From the NCBI RefSeq assembly GCF_036240795.1, contig NZ_CP108454.1:3286001-3350000 (forward strand): 64,000 nt of DNA. Reading direction: 5' to 3'. The position numbers were made by a program, and so were the translations under genes. Source of the stretch: Streptomyces sp. NBC_01268 (lineage in GTDB: Bacteria > Actinomycetota > Actinomycetes > Streptomycetales > Streptomycetaceae). Position 1 is the first letter of the stretch. The number at the start of each line of letters is the position of its first letter. Under the pieces are notes generated by a model that was given only the letters and a program-made list of their open reading frames with translations, was not told where the DNA came from and did no database searches. Positions 1 through 10,036 of the stretch are shown piece by piece.

Positions 1-140
1 GCGGCGACGGCAAGTCCATGAACATGCCGATCAGCGGCTCCGCCCCGCAGAACTCGCTGCGCTGGGACAAGCCGAAGGTGAAGCAGCTCGTCGAGCAGAT
101 CCGCAACGACGAGCCGGTCACGGTCACCTCGGACCGCTGA
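1..140 (+). CDS. C-terminal end of a protein, possibly LytR-CpsA-Psr (LCP) family (partial)
   Basis: An open frame enters from the left edge and ends at TGA 138-140, giving about 45 residues that finish in DEPVTVTSDR. The stretch LRWDKPKVKQLVEQIRNDEP looks like the tail of LCP cell-wall ligases, where a short helix often ends the protein, but the fragment holds no catalytic motif. LCP proteins attach glycopolymers to peptidoglycan outside the membrane. The next gene runs on the opposite strand, so this gene ends a + strand unit. The family call is tentative. Confidence 0.5.
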   Translation, partial: GDGKSMNMPISGSAPQNSLRWDKPKVKQLVEQIRNDEPVTVTSDR

Positions 141-165
141 CCGGTGACCGGCTCGTGCGCCTCCC

Positions 166-1338
166 TTACGGGAGGTTGCGGGCCATGACGATGCGCTGGA
201 CCTGGTTGGTGCCTTCGTAGATCTGGGTGATCTTGGCGTCGCGCATCATGCGCTCGACGGGGTAGTCGCGGGTGTAGCCGTAGCCGCCGAGGAGCTGGAC
301 GGCGTCGGTGGTGACCTCCATGGCGACGTCGGAGGCGAAGCACTTGGCCGCGGCGCCGAAGAAGGTCAGGTCGCCGTCGAGTCGTTCGGACTTGGCGGCG
401 GCGGCGTAGGTGAGCTGGCGGGCGGCTTCGAGCTTCATGGCCATGTCGGCGAGCATGAACTGGATGCCCTGGAAGTCGGCGATGGGCTTGCCGAACTGCT
501 TGCGTTCCTTGACGTAGCCCTTGGCGTAGTCGAGGGCGCCCTGGGCGATGCCGATGGCCTGGGCGGCGATGGTGATGCGGGTGTGGTCGAGGGTCTTCAT
601 GGCGGTGGCGAAGCCGGTGCCCTCGGCGCCGATCATGCGGTCGGCGGGGATGCGGACGTTGTCGAGGTAGACCTCGCGGGTCGGGGAGCCCTTGATGCCC
701 AGCTTCTTCTCCGGGGCGCCGAAGGAGACGCCCTCGTCGCTCTTCTCGACGACGAAGGCGCTGATGCCCTTGGAGCGCTTGTCCGGGTCGGTGACGGCCA
801 TCACGGTGTAGTACTCGGAGACGCCGGCGTTGGTGATCCACCGCTTGACGCCGTTGAGGACCCAGAAGTCGCCGTCGCGTACCGCGCGGGTCTTCATGCC
901 GGCGGCGTCCGAGCCCGCCTCGGGCTCGGACAGCGCGTAGGAGAACATCGCGTCGCCCTTGGCGAGCGGGCCGAGGTACGTGGCCTTCAGCTCCTCCGAG
1001 CCGGACAGCACGACCGGCAGCGAGCCCAGCTTGTTGACCGCGGGGATCAGCGAGGAGGAACCGCACGCGCGCGCGACCTCCTCGATCACGATCACCGTGG
1101 CCAGCGCGTCGGCACCCGCGCCGCCGTAGGACTCGGGGACGTGGACGGCGTGCAGGTCCGCCGCGACCAGCGCGTCCAGGGCCTCCTGGGGGAACCGGCC
1201 CTCCTCGTCCACCGCCGCGGCGAACGGCGCGATCTTCGCCTCCGCCAGCGCACGGACCGTCTCACGGAGCATGTCGTGCTCCTCCGACGGGCGGTACAGG
1301 TCGAAATCAGCGGCTGAGTTGTTCTTTCCGGACGCCAA
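166..1338 (-). CDS. Acyl-CoA dehydrogenase
   Basis: This is a 390-aa flavoprotein of usual family length that oxidises acyl-CoA thioesters to trans-2-enoyl-CoA in the cytoplasm and passes electrons to ETF. The FAD-binding middle segment (ALSEPEAGSD, about 133-142; WITNAG, about 164-169) and the C-terminal helical domain are intact. The catalytic base is Glu375 in IYEGTNQ, the position used by short-chain and short/branched-chain enzymes. The start is TTG at 1336-1338, chosen because the family N-terminus (FDLYRPSEEH) begins just downstream. A GGGAG lies about 10 nt upstream of the start. It diverges from the UDP-glucose dehydrogenase gene. Substrate chain length cannot be read from sequence. 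Confidence 0.93.
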   Translation of the reverse strand: MASGKNNSAADFDLYRPSEEHDMLRETVRALAEAKIAPFAAAVDEEGRFPQEALDALVAADLHAVHVPESYGGAGADALATVIVIEEVARACGSSSLIPAVNKLGSLPVVLSGSEELKATYLGPLAKGDAMFSYALSEPEAGSDAAGMKTRAVRDGDFWVLNGVKRWITNAGVSEYYTVMAVTDPDKRSKGISAFVVEKSDEGVSFGAPEKKLGIKGSPTREVYLDNVRIPADRMIGAEGTGFATAMKTLDHTRITIAAQAIGIAQGALDYAKGYVKERKQFGKPIADFQGIQFMLADMAMKLEAARQLTYAAAAKSERLDGDLTFFGAAAKCFASDVAMEVTTDAVQLLGGYGYTRDYPVERMMRDAKITQIYEGTNQVQRIVMARNLP

Positions 1339-1359
1339 CGCTCACTCACTCCCAGGCTT

Positions 1360-1381
1360 GCTAACTACCGTTAAGTAACCC
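1360..1381. promoter_or_regulatory. AT-rich dyad upstream of the acyl-CoA dehydrogenase, possible operator
   Basis: In the 130-bp divergent spacer, TAAC-TACC-GTTA (within CTAACTACCGTTAAGTAAC) is an imperfect inverted repeat and the most AT-rich stretch around. It sits 22-45 bp upstream of the TTG start, where a repressor would act. Dyads of this kind often control fatty-acid oxidation genes through TetR-type regulators, but I cannot name a regulator. Low confidence. Confidence 0.3.
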
Positions 1382-1468
1382 AAAGGGTAGGGCGTGACCG
1401 GGCCGCGATCCAGGCCCCGACTATGCTCGGGCAGGCATTTCCCCGCCCGTACGCACAGGGAGTCCCGC

Positions 1469-2806
1469 ATGGCCCTCAAGATCACCGTGATCGGCACCGG
1501 ATACCTCGGCGCCACACACGCCGCGGCCATGGCTGAGCTCGGCTTCGAGGTCCTGGGGCTCGACGTCGTGCCCGAGAAGATCGCTCTGCTCGCCTCCGGC
1601 CGGGTGCCGATGTACGAGCCGGGCCTGGAGGAACTGCTCGCGCGGCACGTGGACGGGATCGAGGGATCCAGCGGGCGGCTGCGGTTCACCACCTCCTGGG
1701 AGGAGGTCGGCGCCTTCGGCGACGTCCACTTCGTCTGCGTGAACACCCCGCAGAAGCACGGCGAGTACGCCTGCGACATGTCGTACGTCGACGCCGCCTT
1801 CGCCTCGCTGTCCGGCGTGGTGCGCGACGGCGCGCTCGTCGTCGGCAAGTCGACCGTTCCCGTCGGCTCGGCCCAGCGGCTCGCCGGACTGCTGCCCGAG
1901 GGCGTCGAGCTGGCCTGGAACCCCGAGTTCCTCCGCGAGGGCTTCGCCGTGCAGGACACCCTGCACCCGGACCGGATCGTGGTCGGCGTCGCCGAGGGCG
2001 CGCGCGGCGAGCGGGCCGAGAAGCTGCTGCGCACCGTGTACGCGGTGCCGATGGCGGAGGGGTCGCCGTTCGTGGTGACCGACTACCCGACCGCCGAGCT
2101 GGTGAAGACCTCCGCCAACTCCTTCCTCGCCACGAAGATCTCCTTCATCAACGCGATGGCGGAGGTCTGCGAGGCGGCCGGCGGCGACGTCGCCAAGCTG
2201 GCCGAGGCGATCGGGCACGACGAGCGGATCGGCAACAAGTTCCTGCGGGCCGGCATCGGCTTCGGCGGCGGCTGCCTGCCCAAGGACATCCGGGCCTTCA
2301 TGGCGCGGGCCGGCGAGCTGGGCGCGGACCAGGCGCTGACCTTCCTGCGCGAGATCGACTCCATCAACATGCGGCGCCGCGCCTCCATGGTGGAGATGGC
2401 GCGCGAGGCGCTGGGCGGGGGCTTCCTCGGCAAGCGGGTGGCGGTGCTCGGCGCGACCTTCAAGCCGGACTCGGACGACGTGCGCGACTCGCCCGCGCTG
2501 AACGTGGCGGGCCAGATCCACCTCCAGGGCGGCCAGGTCACCGTCTACGACCCCAAGGGCATGGCCAACGCGCGCCGGCTCTTCCCCACGCTGGCGTACG
2601 CGGACACGGTCGTCGAGGCGGTGCGCGGGGCGGACGTGGTGCTGCACCTGACCGAGTGGCGGGAGTTCCGCGACGCGGTGGATCCGCTGGAGCTGGCGGG
2701 GGTCGTCTCGTCGCCCGTGATCCTGGACGGGCGCAACGCCCTGGACCCGGAGCGGTGGCGCGAGGCGGGCTGGACCTACCGGGCGATGGGGCGGCCGCGG
2801 GCCTGA
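1469..2806 (+). CDS. ugd: UDP-glucose 6-dehydrogenase
   Basis: The 445-aa enzyme oxidises UDP-glucose twice with NAD+ to UDP-glucuronate, a precursor for envelope polysaccharides. The Rossmann motif VIGTGYLG is at residues 7-14. The catalytic cysteine is Cys269 in GFGGGCLPKD, with the usual central helix and a C-terminal UDP-binding domain (GATFKPDSDD). Start ATG 1469 is preferred because the Rossmann strand begins at residue 4 and CAGGGAG lies upstream; a longer in-frame reading from 1394 would add 25 residues with no family support. It ends at a strong convergent terminator. Confidence 0.95.
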   Translation: MALKITVIGTGYLGATHAAAMAELGFEVLGLDVVPEKIALLASGRVPMYEPGLEELLARHVDGIEGSSGRLRFTTSWEEVGAFGDVHFVCVNTPQKHGEYACDMSYVDAAFASLSGVVRDGALVVGKSTVPVGSAQRLAGLLPEGVELAWNPEFLREGFAVQDTLHPDRIVVGVAEGARGERAEKLLRTVYAVPMAEGSPFVVTDYPTAELVKTSANSFLATKISFINAMAEVCEAAGGDVAKLAEAIGHDERIGNKFLRAGIGFGGGCLPKDIRAFMARAGELGADQALTFLREIDSINMRRRASMVEMAREALGGGFLGKRVAVLGATFKPDSDDVRDSPALNVAGQIHLQGGQVTVYDPKGMANARRLFPTLAYADTVVEAVRGADVVLHLTEWREFRDAVDPLELAGVVSSPVILDGRNALDPERWREAGWTYRAMGRPRA

Positions 2807-2835
2807 CGGGCGCGCGGGCGGACGAGGCGAACGGG

Positions 2836-2874
2836 CAGGGGCCCGGCAACGTCGGTGGACGTGCCGGGCCCCTG
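2836..2874. terminator. Bidirectional terminator hairpin
   Basis: Perfect 13-bp arms (CAGGGGCCCGGCA and its complement) enclose a 13-nt loop. The hairpin lies between the convergent ugd and dipeptidase-like genes, so it can serve both. Confidence 0.8.
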
Positions 2875-2882
2875 CGTCGTGC

Positions 2883-3809
2883 TCAGGCGGCCTTCAGCCG
2901 CGTCGTTCTCGCGTGGAACTCCGTTTCGCGTAGGACGCGCGTGGCGTTGCCGTGCGCGAGGGCGACCAGGTCCCGGGCGGGCCAGGCCCTGCGGAGGAGC
3001 TCCGCGAAGAGCGGGGCGTAGCCGGTGGCCGGGTCGGTCGCGTGGGAGATGCCGGTCGCTCCGGGGCCCGCGAGGGTACGCAGGCGGTCCAGGGCGTCGG
3101 CCGTCGCCGACACGTCCGGTGTGACCGGGACCATGCAGACACCCTCGCGCTCGCCGAGCAGGCGCAGGACGTCGTCCGGCATGCCGTCGGGTTCCGCGCG
3201 GGTGAGCAGGACCGGGGCCCGGCCGACCGCGAGGGTCTGACGGACGGTGTCCGGGTCGGCCCCCGCGAGGTCCACGGTGAGACCGAGGCGGTTCATCTCC
3301 CGTACCGCCTCACGGGCGAAGCGGTCGAAGCGGGTGAGGCCGACCGCCCGTGCTCCGAGCGCGTGGTACGCCCGGAGCGCGGCGACCGAACCGCCGACCG
3401 CCTCCCAGCTCACCGGCCCGAGCAGGGCCGCGACCCGGCCGCAGGCGAGGGCATGGGCCATCTCCGACGTGGTGTGCGCCAGGCGCAGTTCCTCGGGGAA
3501 GGCGGCCACCAGCGCGCGGACCGCGTCGATCCGGCGCAGGGTGCCGAGCACGCCCTCGTCCGCGCCCACGCGCAGCGACCAGAGCTGGGCTCCCGCCTCC
3601 GGCGCCCGGACCGGCGCAAGGTCGTCCGGGTCGAGCACGCGGGGCGGTTCCGCGTGCCCCTCGACGACCGGCTGCGCCGCGAGCAGGGCGCGCGCACGGG
3701 TCGACTCGTCGAGGGGCCGGGGATGTTCGGGGGGATCCTGGTCGCCCGCGGACGCGGCGTGGGCGACGGTGAACGTCATGGTGGTGGGATCGTCGAGCAG
3801 ATCTGCCAT
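2883..3809 (-). CDS. Degenerate membrane-dipeptidase-like protein (probable pseudoenzyme)
   Basis: This 308-aa protein aligns by eye with the 397-aa dipeptidase encoded just upstream on the same strand. Shared landmarks include QLWSLRV against QFWSVYV, REAVREMNRLGLTVDL against [16 protein letters not shown], and GNATRVLRE against SNAVRVLRD. Metal ligands of peptidase family M19 appear lost: DGHND has become EGHAE, GAEGG has become GPVSW, LSHV has become LAGA, and FSHSS has become LTRAE. About 90 residues are missing. No frameshift is visible and the frame is open throughout, so the gene looks kept rather than decaying. It is separated from the dipeptidase by a strong terminator and so probably has its own promoter. 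Role unknown; a binding or regulatory function is inference. Confidence 0.75.
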   Translation of the reverse strand: MADLLDDPTTMTFTVAHAASAGDQDPPEHPRPLDESTRARALLAAQPVVEGHAEPPRVLDPDDLAPVRAPEAGAQLWSLRVGADEGVLGTLRRIDAVRALVAAFPEELRLAHTTSEMAHALACGRVAALLGPVSWEAVGGSVAALRAYHALGARAVGLTRFDRFAREAVREMNRLGLTVDLAGADPDTVRQTLAVGRAPVLLTRAEPDGMPDDVLRLLGEREGVCMVPVTPDVSATADALDRLRTLAGPGATGISHATDPATGYAPLFAELLRRAWPARDLVALAHGNATRVLRETEFHARTTRLKAA

Positions 3810-3930
3810 GGGTGACTCAACTCCGTACTACTAGGCAGTACGGCCACCGTGCCACCGGCCCCTGGGCGCGGCGCGGTGGGCTGCTCCGTTCGGGCGACGG
3901 CGGGCGGGTCGGGCCAGGCCGGACCGGGAC

Positions 3931-3970
3931 GGGTCGGAACGGGTCGGAAGGGGTCGGGTCGGGTCGGGAC
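3931..3970. repeat. Four imperfect 10-bp direct repeats
   Basis: The unit GGGTCGGAAC recurs with changes four times in a row (GGGTCGGAAC, GGGTCGGAAG, GGGTCGGGTC, GGGTCGGGAC). The block lies between the degenerate paralogue's start and the terminator of the purK operon. It may overlap the promoter of the paralogue. Confidence 0.7.
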
Positions 3971-3974
3971 ACGC

Positions 3975-4005
3975 GAGAGGGCCCCGTCACCGACGGGGCC
4001 CTCTC
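3975..4005 (-). terminator. Terminator of the purK-purE-dipeptidase operon
   Basis: Perfect 14-bp arms (GAGAGGGCCCCGTC) are joined by a 3-nt loop, 32 bp downstream of the dipeptidase stop. There is no long T-run, as is usual in Streptomyces. Confidence 0.85.
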
Positions 4006-4036
4006 CTGGTCGATCGCCGAAGGGTCGGACGCGCGC

Positions 4037-5230
4037 CTACGCGTCGAGCGACGCGATCGTCGCCACCGACGGGCCCCGCAGCGCGCGCTGCTCGCGGGAC
4101 ACGGCTTCCGCGTCGCGCAGCACCCGTACCGCGTTGGACCAGGTCAGCTTGGCCAGGTCCGGGTGGGACCAGCCGCGGGTGAGGAGCTCCGCGATCAGGT
4201 TCGGGTAGCCCGCGACGTCGTCGAGGCCGGACGGGGTGAAGGCGGTGCCGTCGTAGTCGCCGCCGATGCCGATGTGGTCGATGCCGGCGACCTCGCGCAT
4301 GTGGTCGAGGTGGTCGGCGACCGTGGCGGCCGTCGCGATCGGGCGCGGGATCCGCGCCTCGAAGGCACGGTGGATCTCCATCGCCTCGGGGGTGGTGTCG
4401 AGGTGGTCGAAGCCGTGGGCGCGCAGGTTCTCGTCGGCCAGGGCGGTCCACTCGACGGCGGCGGGCAGGATGAACTTCGGCACGAAGGTGGCCATCGCCA
4501 CACCGCCGTTGGCGGGCAGCCGCTCCAGGACGTCGTCCGGGATGTTCCGCGGGTGGTCGCAGACGGAGAGCGAGGAGGAGTGCGAGAAGATCACCGGCGC
4601 GGCGGTGGTGTCCAGCGCGTGGCGCATGGTGGTGGCGGCGACGTGCGAGAGGTCGACCAGCATGCCGGTGCGGTTCATCTCGCGGACGACCTCGCGGCCG
4701 AAGGCGGTCAGTCCGCCGGCCCGCGGCGCGTCGGTCGCGGAGTCCGCCCAGTCGTTGTTGTCGTTGTGCGTGAGCGTCATGTACCGCACGCCCAGGGTGT
4801 GCAGGGCGCGCAGGGTGGCGAGGGAGTTGTTGATCGAGTGGCCGCCCTCGGCGCCCTTGAGGGAGGCGATCCGGCCGTCCTTGCGGGCCGCCTCCATGTC
4901 GTCCGCGGTGAGCGCGGGCGCGAGGTCCGCCGGGTACCGGTCGAGCAGCTGGTCGACGACGTCGATCTGCTCCAGGGTGGCGCTGACGGCGTCGTCGCCG
5001 GTGAGCCGGCAGGGCACGTAGACCGACCAGAACTGGGCGCCGACGCCGCCGGCCCGCATCCGGGCCAGGTCGGTGTGGAGCGCGCCGCTCTGGTCGCCGG
5101 CGATGTCCAGCTTGTCGAGGTCGTAGCCGCAGTGCTCGCGCAGCGCCCAGGGCAGGTCGTTGTGCCCGTCGACGACGGGGGCGGAGGCGAGGAGTTCCCG
5201 CGCCTCCGCGAGGCGGTCGGCCGCGGTCAT
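4037..5230 (-). CDS. Membrane dipeptidase (peptidase M19, renal dipeptidase family)
   Basis: This 397-aa zinc dipeptidase cleaves dipeptides, including L,D- and some D-dipeptides. The binuclear metal site is complete: DGHND near residue 21, the bridging Glu in KGAEGG, His in DLSHV, His in FSHSS, and Asp in IGGDYDG. No signal peptide is seen, so it is likely cytoplasmic. The family includes SCO3058 of S. coelicolor, a structurally studied renal dipeptidase homologue, which this most resembles by context. Its ATG overlaps the purE stop (ATGA), so it is translationally coupled to purE. Confidence 0.93.
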   Translation of the reverse strand: MTAADRLAEARELLASAPVVDGHNDLPWALREHCGYDLDKLDIAGDQSGALHTDLARMRAGGVGAQFWSVYVPCRLTGDDAVSATLEQIDVVDQLLDRYPADLAPALTADDMEAARKDGRIASLKGAEGGHSINNSLATLRALHTLGVRYMTLTHNDNNDWADSATDAPRAGGLTAFGREVVREMNRTGMLVDLSHVAATTMRHALDTTAAPVIFSHSSSLSVCDHPRNIPDDVLERLPANGGVAMATFVPKFILPAAVEWTALADENLRAHGFDHLDTTPEAMEIHRAFEARIPRPIATAATVADHLDHMREVAGIDHIGIGGDYDGTAFTPSGLDDVAGYPNLIAELLTRGWSHPDLAKLTWSNAVRVLRDAEAVSREQRALRGPSVATIASLDA

Positions 5231-5751
5231 CGGGCGAACCCGAAGGTCTCCGCGCCCTCGACCTTGGCCCGCAGCCGCTTGCCCTTCTCGGTCGCCTGGT
5301 CGTTCAGTTCCTGCTGGAAGTCCCGCATGCGGACGAGGAGTTCGGGGTCGTGCGTGGCGAGGATGCGGGCCGCGAGGAGGCCCGCGTTGCGCGCGCCGCC
5401 GACCGAGACGGTGGCGACCGGGACGCCGGCCGGCATCTGCACGATGGAGAGCAGCGAGTCCATGCCGTCGAGGTACTTCAGCGGCACCGGGACGCCGATG
5501 ACGGGCAGCGGGGTGACCGAGGCGAGCATGCCCGGCAGGTGGGCGGCGCCGCCCGCGCCCGCGATGACCGCCTTCAGGCCGCGCTCGGCGGCCTGCTCGC
5601 CGTACGCGATCATCTCGCGCGGCATGCGGTGCGCGGAGACGACGTCGACCTCGTACGCGATCTCGAACTCGTCCAGGGCCTGCGCCGCGGCCTCCATGAC
5701 GGGCCAGTCCGAGTCGGACCCCATGACGATGCCAATGAGCGGATTACTCAA
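5227..5751 (-). CDS. purE: N5-carboxyaminoimidazole ribonucleotide mutase
   Basis: The 174-aa class I PurE converts N5-CAIR to CAIR in purine biosynthesis, acting on the product of PurK. Family motifs are [10 protein letters not shown] (residues 10-19) and SAHRMP, which bind the substrate phosphate and hold the catalytic His. The start reads as TTG at 5749-5751, with GAGGAA seven bases upstream, inside the purK 3' end (8-bp overlap). This supports purK-purE-dipeptidase co-transcription. Confidence 0.95.
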   Translation of the reverse strand: MSNPLIGIVMGSDSDWPVMEAAAQALDEFEIAYEVDVVSAHRMPREMIAYGEQAAERGLKAVIAGAGGAAHLPGMLASVTPLPVIGVPVPLKYLDGMDSLLSIVQMPAGVPVATVSVGGARNAGLLAARILATHDPELLVRMRDFQQELNDQATEKGKRLRAKVEGAETFGFAR

Positions 5752-6883
5752 CGATCGTTCCTCGCAGGTAGTCGGCGGCGTGGCGGGCGCGCTCCAGCAC
5801 GTCGTCCAGGTCGTCGCCGTAGGTGTTGACGTGGCCCACCTTGCGACCGGGCTTCACGTCCTTGCCGTACATGTGGATCTTCAGCTGCGGGTCCCGGGCC
5901 ATGCAGTGCAGGTACGCGGCGTACATGTCCGGGAAGTCGCCACCAAGAACATTGCACATCACGGTCCACTTCGCGCGGGGGCGCGGGTCGCCCAGCGGAA
6001 GGTCGAGGACGGCCCGGACGTGGTTGGCGAACTGCGAGGTGACCGCGCCGTCCTGGGTCCAGTGGCCGGAGTTGTGCGGGCGCATGGCGAGCTCGTTGAC
6101 GAGGAGGCGTCCGTCAGCGGTCTCGAAGAGCTCCACGGCCAGGTGGCCGACGACGTCGAGCTCCTTGGCGATGCGGAGGGCCAGCTCCTGCGCCTGGCCC
6201 GCCAGCTCGTCGGAGAGTCCGGGGGCGGGCGCGATCACGGTGTCGCAGACGCCGTCGACCTGCCGGGACTCCACGACCGGGTAGGAGACGGCCTGCCCGT
6301 GCGGGGAGCGGACGATGTTCGCGGCGAGCTCGCGCGCGAAGTCGACCTTCTCCTCGGCGAGGACCGGGACCCCCGCGCGGAACGCGTCGTGGGCGTCCGC
6401 CTCGGAGCGCACGAACCAGACGCCCTTGCCGTCGTAGCCGCCGCGCACGGTCTTCAGGATGATCGGGAAGCCGTCGCCCTCGGCGGCGAAGACCGCCGCG
6501 TCGGCCGGGTCGGCCACCAGGCGGTGCCGCGGGCTGGGCGCGCCGATCTCGTCGAGCCTCGCCCGCATCACCCCCTTGTCCTGGGCGTGCGCGAGGGCCG
6601 CACGGCCGGGACGGACGGCGATGCCGTCCGCCTCCAGGGCCGCCAGGTGCTCCGCGGGCACGTGCTCGTGATCGAAAGTGATCACGTCGCAGCCGCGCGC
6701 GAAGTCACGCAGCGTGTCCAGGTCGCGATAGTCGCCGACGACGACCTCGCTCACCACCTGGGCCGCCGAGTCCTGCGGGGTGTCACTGAGCAGCTTGAAC
6801 TTGATGCCGAGGGGGATACCCGCCTCGTGGGTCATACGGGCGAGCTGACCGCCACCGACCATGCCGACTACCGGGAACGTCAC
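5744..6883 (-). CDS. purK: N5-carboxyaminoimidazole ribonucleotide synthase
   Basis: PurK is an ATP-grasp enzyme that carboxylates AIR to N5-CAIR using bicarbonate and ATP. The N-terminal preATP-grasp motif GGGQLARM, the ATP-grasp loop ([12 protein letters not shown]) and [14 protein letters not shown] are intact. From GTG 6883 the protein is 379 aa and begins [14 protein letters not shown] as expected. An upstream ATG at 6937 would add 18 residues. No good Shine-Dalgarno sequence fits GTG 6883, so a leaderless mRNA is possible. First gene of the purK-purE-dipeptidase unit, diverging from the GtrA gene. Confidence 0.92.
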   Translation of the reverse strand: MTFPVVGMVGGGQLARMTHEAGIPLGIKFKLLSDTPQDSAAQVVSEVVVGDYRDLDTLRDFARGCDVITFDHEHVPAEHLAALEADGIAVRPGRAALAHAQDKGVMRARLDEIGAPSPRHRLVADPADAAVFAAEGDGFPIILKTVRGGYDGKGVWFVRSEADAHDAFRAGVPVLAEEKVDFARELAANIVRSPHGQAVSYPVVESRQVDGVCDTVIAPAPGLSDELAGQAQELALRIAKELDVVGHLAVELFETADGRLLVNELAMRPHNSGHWTQDGAVTSQFANHVRAVLDLPLGDPRPRAKWTVMCNVLGGDFPDMYAAYLHCMARDPQLKIHMYGKDVKPGRKVGHVNTYGDDLDDVLERARHAADYLRGTIVE

Positions 6884-7070
6884 CCTCTTAGGGTATCCGC
6901 ACAACTTCCGGACACTCGTCCGGCTGTGTTTTGTCACAGCCCGGAGTGGGTTCGCACACGGATCGCGAGCAACACAGGCGGGTGACAGGAGGGCTGGTTA
7001 GCATGGTTTGGTTGACGCCGTCCGGGCGTCGGCCGGAGCAATCCGAAACGGACGGGACAGAGCCATCACG

Positions 7071-7586
7071 ATGAGTGAACCCGGCGCGCTGCGCATGCGA
7101 GTGGACCGGCTCGTCCGCGAGGTAGCCAAGTTCGGCGTGGTCGGCGGACTGGGCGTCCTGGTGAACCTGGTGGTCTTCAACCTGGTCCGCCACCTCACCG
7201 ACCTCCCGGTGGTCAGGGCGAGCATCATCGCCACGGTCGTGGCGATCGCCTTCAACTACGTGGGGTTCCGCTACTTCACGTACCGCGACCGCGACAAGTC
7301 CGGGCGGACCAAGGAACTGACCCTGTTCCTGCTGTTCAGCCTGGTCGGCATGGTGATCGAGAACGGCGTGCTCTACGCGGCGACGTACGGCTTCGGCTGG
7401 GACACCCCGCTGGCGAGCAACTTCTTCAAGTTCTTCGGCATCGGCGTCGCGACCCTGTTCCGCTTCTGGTCGTACCGGACCTGGGTCTTCAAGGCGCTGC
7501 CCGCGAAGGAGGCGGTGCAGACCGCCGAATCGTTCCTGGAGCAGGCACCCCGCCAGACCTCCCGCAAGCAGCCCGACCGGGTCTGA
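7071..7586 (+). CDS. GtrA-family membrane protein
   Basis: The 171-aa protein has four predicted membrane helices typical of GtrA, a family proposed to flip polyprenyl-phosphate-linked sugars. Helices are visible from FGVVGGLGVLVNLVVFNLV onward, with FNYVGFRYFTYR between helices 2 and 3, where members keep an aromatic/basic motif. ATG 7071 is chosen because it follows GGGACAGAG and fits family length; a TTG at 7008 is a longer option. It stands alone with no glycosyltransferase partner adjacent, unlike the second GtrA at 59691-60146. Confidence 0.88.
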   Translation: MSEPGALRMRVDRLVREVAKFGVVGGLGVLVNLVVFNLVRHLTDLPVVRASIIATVVAIAFNYVGFRYFTYRDRDKSGRTKELTLFLLFSLVGMVIENGVLYAATYGFGWDTPLASNFFKFFGIGVATLFRFWSYRTWVFKALPAKEAVQTAESFLEQAPRQTSRKQPDRV

Positions 7587-7636
7587 CCCCGGTCCGCTCC
7601 CGGCCGGGTCCGATCCCGGCCCCGTCGACTCCCGTG

Positions 7637-7665
7637 ACGCCCGGTCCGCTCAGCGGACCGGGCGT
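7637..7665. terminator. Perfect palindromic terminator overlapping the kinase stop codon
   Basis: ACGCCCGGTCCGCT and its exact complement flank one base. The right half lies inside the last codons of the histidine kinase gene (stop at 7650-7652). It can end transcription of the convergent gtrA-like gene and possibly of the kinase. Confidence 0.75.
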
Positions 7666-8921
7666 TCCCGCTCCGCGTCCTTGTGGCTGCGGACCTCGCG
7701 GCCCAGGAAGAGCGCGAACACCGGCGGCTGCTGCTGGAGCAGTTCCAGACGCCCGCCGTCCGCCTCCGCGAGGTCCCGGGCGACCGCGAGGCCGATGCCC
7801 GTGGAGCTGCGCCCGCTGACCGCCCGCTCGAAGATCCGCGCCCCGAGGTCGGCGGGGACGCCGGGGCCCTCGTCGGTGACCTCGATCACCGACTGGTTGC
7901 CGGTGACCCGGGTGCGCAGCGCGACCGTGCCGCCGCCGTGCATGAGCGAGTTCTCGATCAGCGCCGCCAGGACCTGGGCGACCGCGCCCGGGGTGCCCAC
8001 GGCCCGCATGCCCTGCTTGCCGGAGTGGACGATGGCCCGGCCCACGCTGCGGTAGGCGGGGCGCCACTCCTCGATCTGCTGCTTGATGACCTCGTCCAGG
8101 TCGAAGGCGACGGCGGAGCCCGTCCGCGGGTCGCGCGAGTTGGTGAGCAGCCGCTCGACCACGTCGGTCAGCCGCTCGACCTGGGTGAGCGCGATCGTCG
8201 CCTCCTCCCGGACCGTGTCGAGGTCGTCGGCCATGGCGACCTCCTCCAGGCGCATGGAGAGGGCCGTGAGGGGCGTACGGAGCTGGTGGGAGGCGTCGGC
8301 GGCGAGCCGGCGCTCGGCGGTGAGCATCCGGGCGATCCGCTCGGCGGAGTTGTCCAGGACGTCCGCGACCCGGTCCAGCTCGGGCACCCCGTACCGCTTG
8401 TGCCGGGGGCGCGGGTCGCCGGAGCCGAGCCGCTCGGCGGTCTCGGCGAGGTCCGTGAGCGGCGAGGCCAGCTTGTTCGCCTGCCGCACGGCGAGCAGGA
8501 CGGCGGCCACCACGCACAGCAGCGCCACGCCCGCGATGATCATCAGCGTGCGGGCGACCTCGTCGGTGATGACCGAGCGGGCCTCCTCGACGGTCACCGT
8601 CTCGCCGCGCTCGCCCTCCGCCAGGCCGCGGATGACCTGGCCGCTCGGGCGGGCGCCGATCTCGATGGGGTCGCGGCCGGGGATGGTGATCCGGGCGTAG
8701 CGCTTGGCTCCGCTCTGCTCGGCCAGGATGTCCGGGTTGACCGGCTCCCCGCCGATGAGCCGGCTGTCCACGATGGAGACGATCCGCAGGGCCTCCGAGT
8801 CCACGCTCTCCTGGGCGCTGCTGGAGATGGTGCGGGACTCGACGATGACCAGGGAGACGCCGAAGACGGCGATGACGACGAGCACCACGGCGAGCGTGGA
8901 GTTGATCAGGCGGCGGCGCAC
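7650..8921 (-). CDS. Two-component sensor histidine kinase
   Basis: This 423-aa membrane kinase has a helix at about 7-28, an extracellular sensor of roughly 95 residues, a second helix at about 124-146, a HAMP linker, a HisKA domain with His212 in ASHQLRTP, and an HATPase domain with N-box LIENSLMHGG, G1 DEGPGVP and G2 TGIGLAVARD. It autophosphorylates His212 and hands phosphate to the regulator encoded 12 bp upstream on the same strand. The signal is unknown; the sensor region shows no known small-ligand domain. Confidence 0.95.
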   Translation of the reverse strand: MRRRLINSTLAVVLVVIAVFGVSLVIVESRTISSSAQESVDSEALRIVSIVDSRLIGGEPVNPDILAEQSGAKRYARITIPGRDPIEIGARPSGQVIRGLAEGERGETVTVEEARSVITDEVARTLMIIAGVALLCVVAAVLLAVRQANKLASPLTDLAETAERLGSGDPRPRHKRYGVPELDRVADVLDNSAERIARMLTAERRLAADASHQLRTPLTALSMRLEEVAMADDLDTVREEATIALTQVERLTDVVERLLTNSRDPRTGSAVAFDLDEVIKQQIEEWRPAYRSVGRAIVHSGKQGMRAVGTPGAVAQVLAALIENSLMHGGGTVALRTRVTGNQSVIEVTDEGPGVPADLGARIFERAVSGRSSTGIGLAVARDLAEADGGRLELLQQQPPVFALFLGREVRSHKDAERERPVR

Positions 8922-8933
8922 GGAGGTCGGTGC

Positions 8934-9611
<678 letters not shown>

Positions 9612-10036
9612 GGGGTGATGGTAGTCCGCACGGCGACGGTGCCGGGGCGTGATCCACCCGCCGTGCGCCACACCTGTGGATCTTGGCGCGTAACCTGCTG
9701 ATGACCTTCGATTGGCGGAAGTTGGTTCCGTAGTCGCCTGTGATCCATCTCTCAAGTCCTTCCATATCCGGCACTGTCGTGTCGTATGGTGTCGAGAGTT
9801 CTGTAGCGGTAATCGGGGACCTTTGGCCGTGTTCGTCCGCCAAGGGTCTCTTTTCTGCACAAGGCGCGCCTCGGCAGTCTTGGGAACAGTGAACGACCTG
9901 TGGGCCGGGTCCTGGACGCGATGACGCGCCAGGGCGTGGATCCCGGGGAGGCGCGACCGCGCCTCGCCGGTGCCGGCCTCCCCCACCGGGCGCATCCCGC
10001 TCACGAAGCGCGCGTCCCGACAGAGCAAGGATCGAC
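9612..10036. other. Divergent intergenic region between regulator and POT transporter
   Basis: These 425 bp carry no supported gene. The stretch is AT-richer than its surroundings at about 9700-9880, which fits promoters for both flanking genes and a long 5' leader for the transporter. I saw no riboswitch consensus or clear long dyad in it. Confidence 0.5.

Noticed and set aside
3812..6985. A very long open frame on the + strand over the dipeptidase, purE and purK genes
   Set aside because: It mirrors GC-rich codons of three real minus-strand genes. Its Val/Gly/Arg/Asp-rich product shows no family motif.
9612..10028. N-terminal extension of the response regulator to about 364 residues
   Set aside because: The receiver domain starts at MTRVLLAEDD; the extra sequence has no family similarity and covers the divergent promoter.
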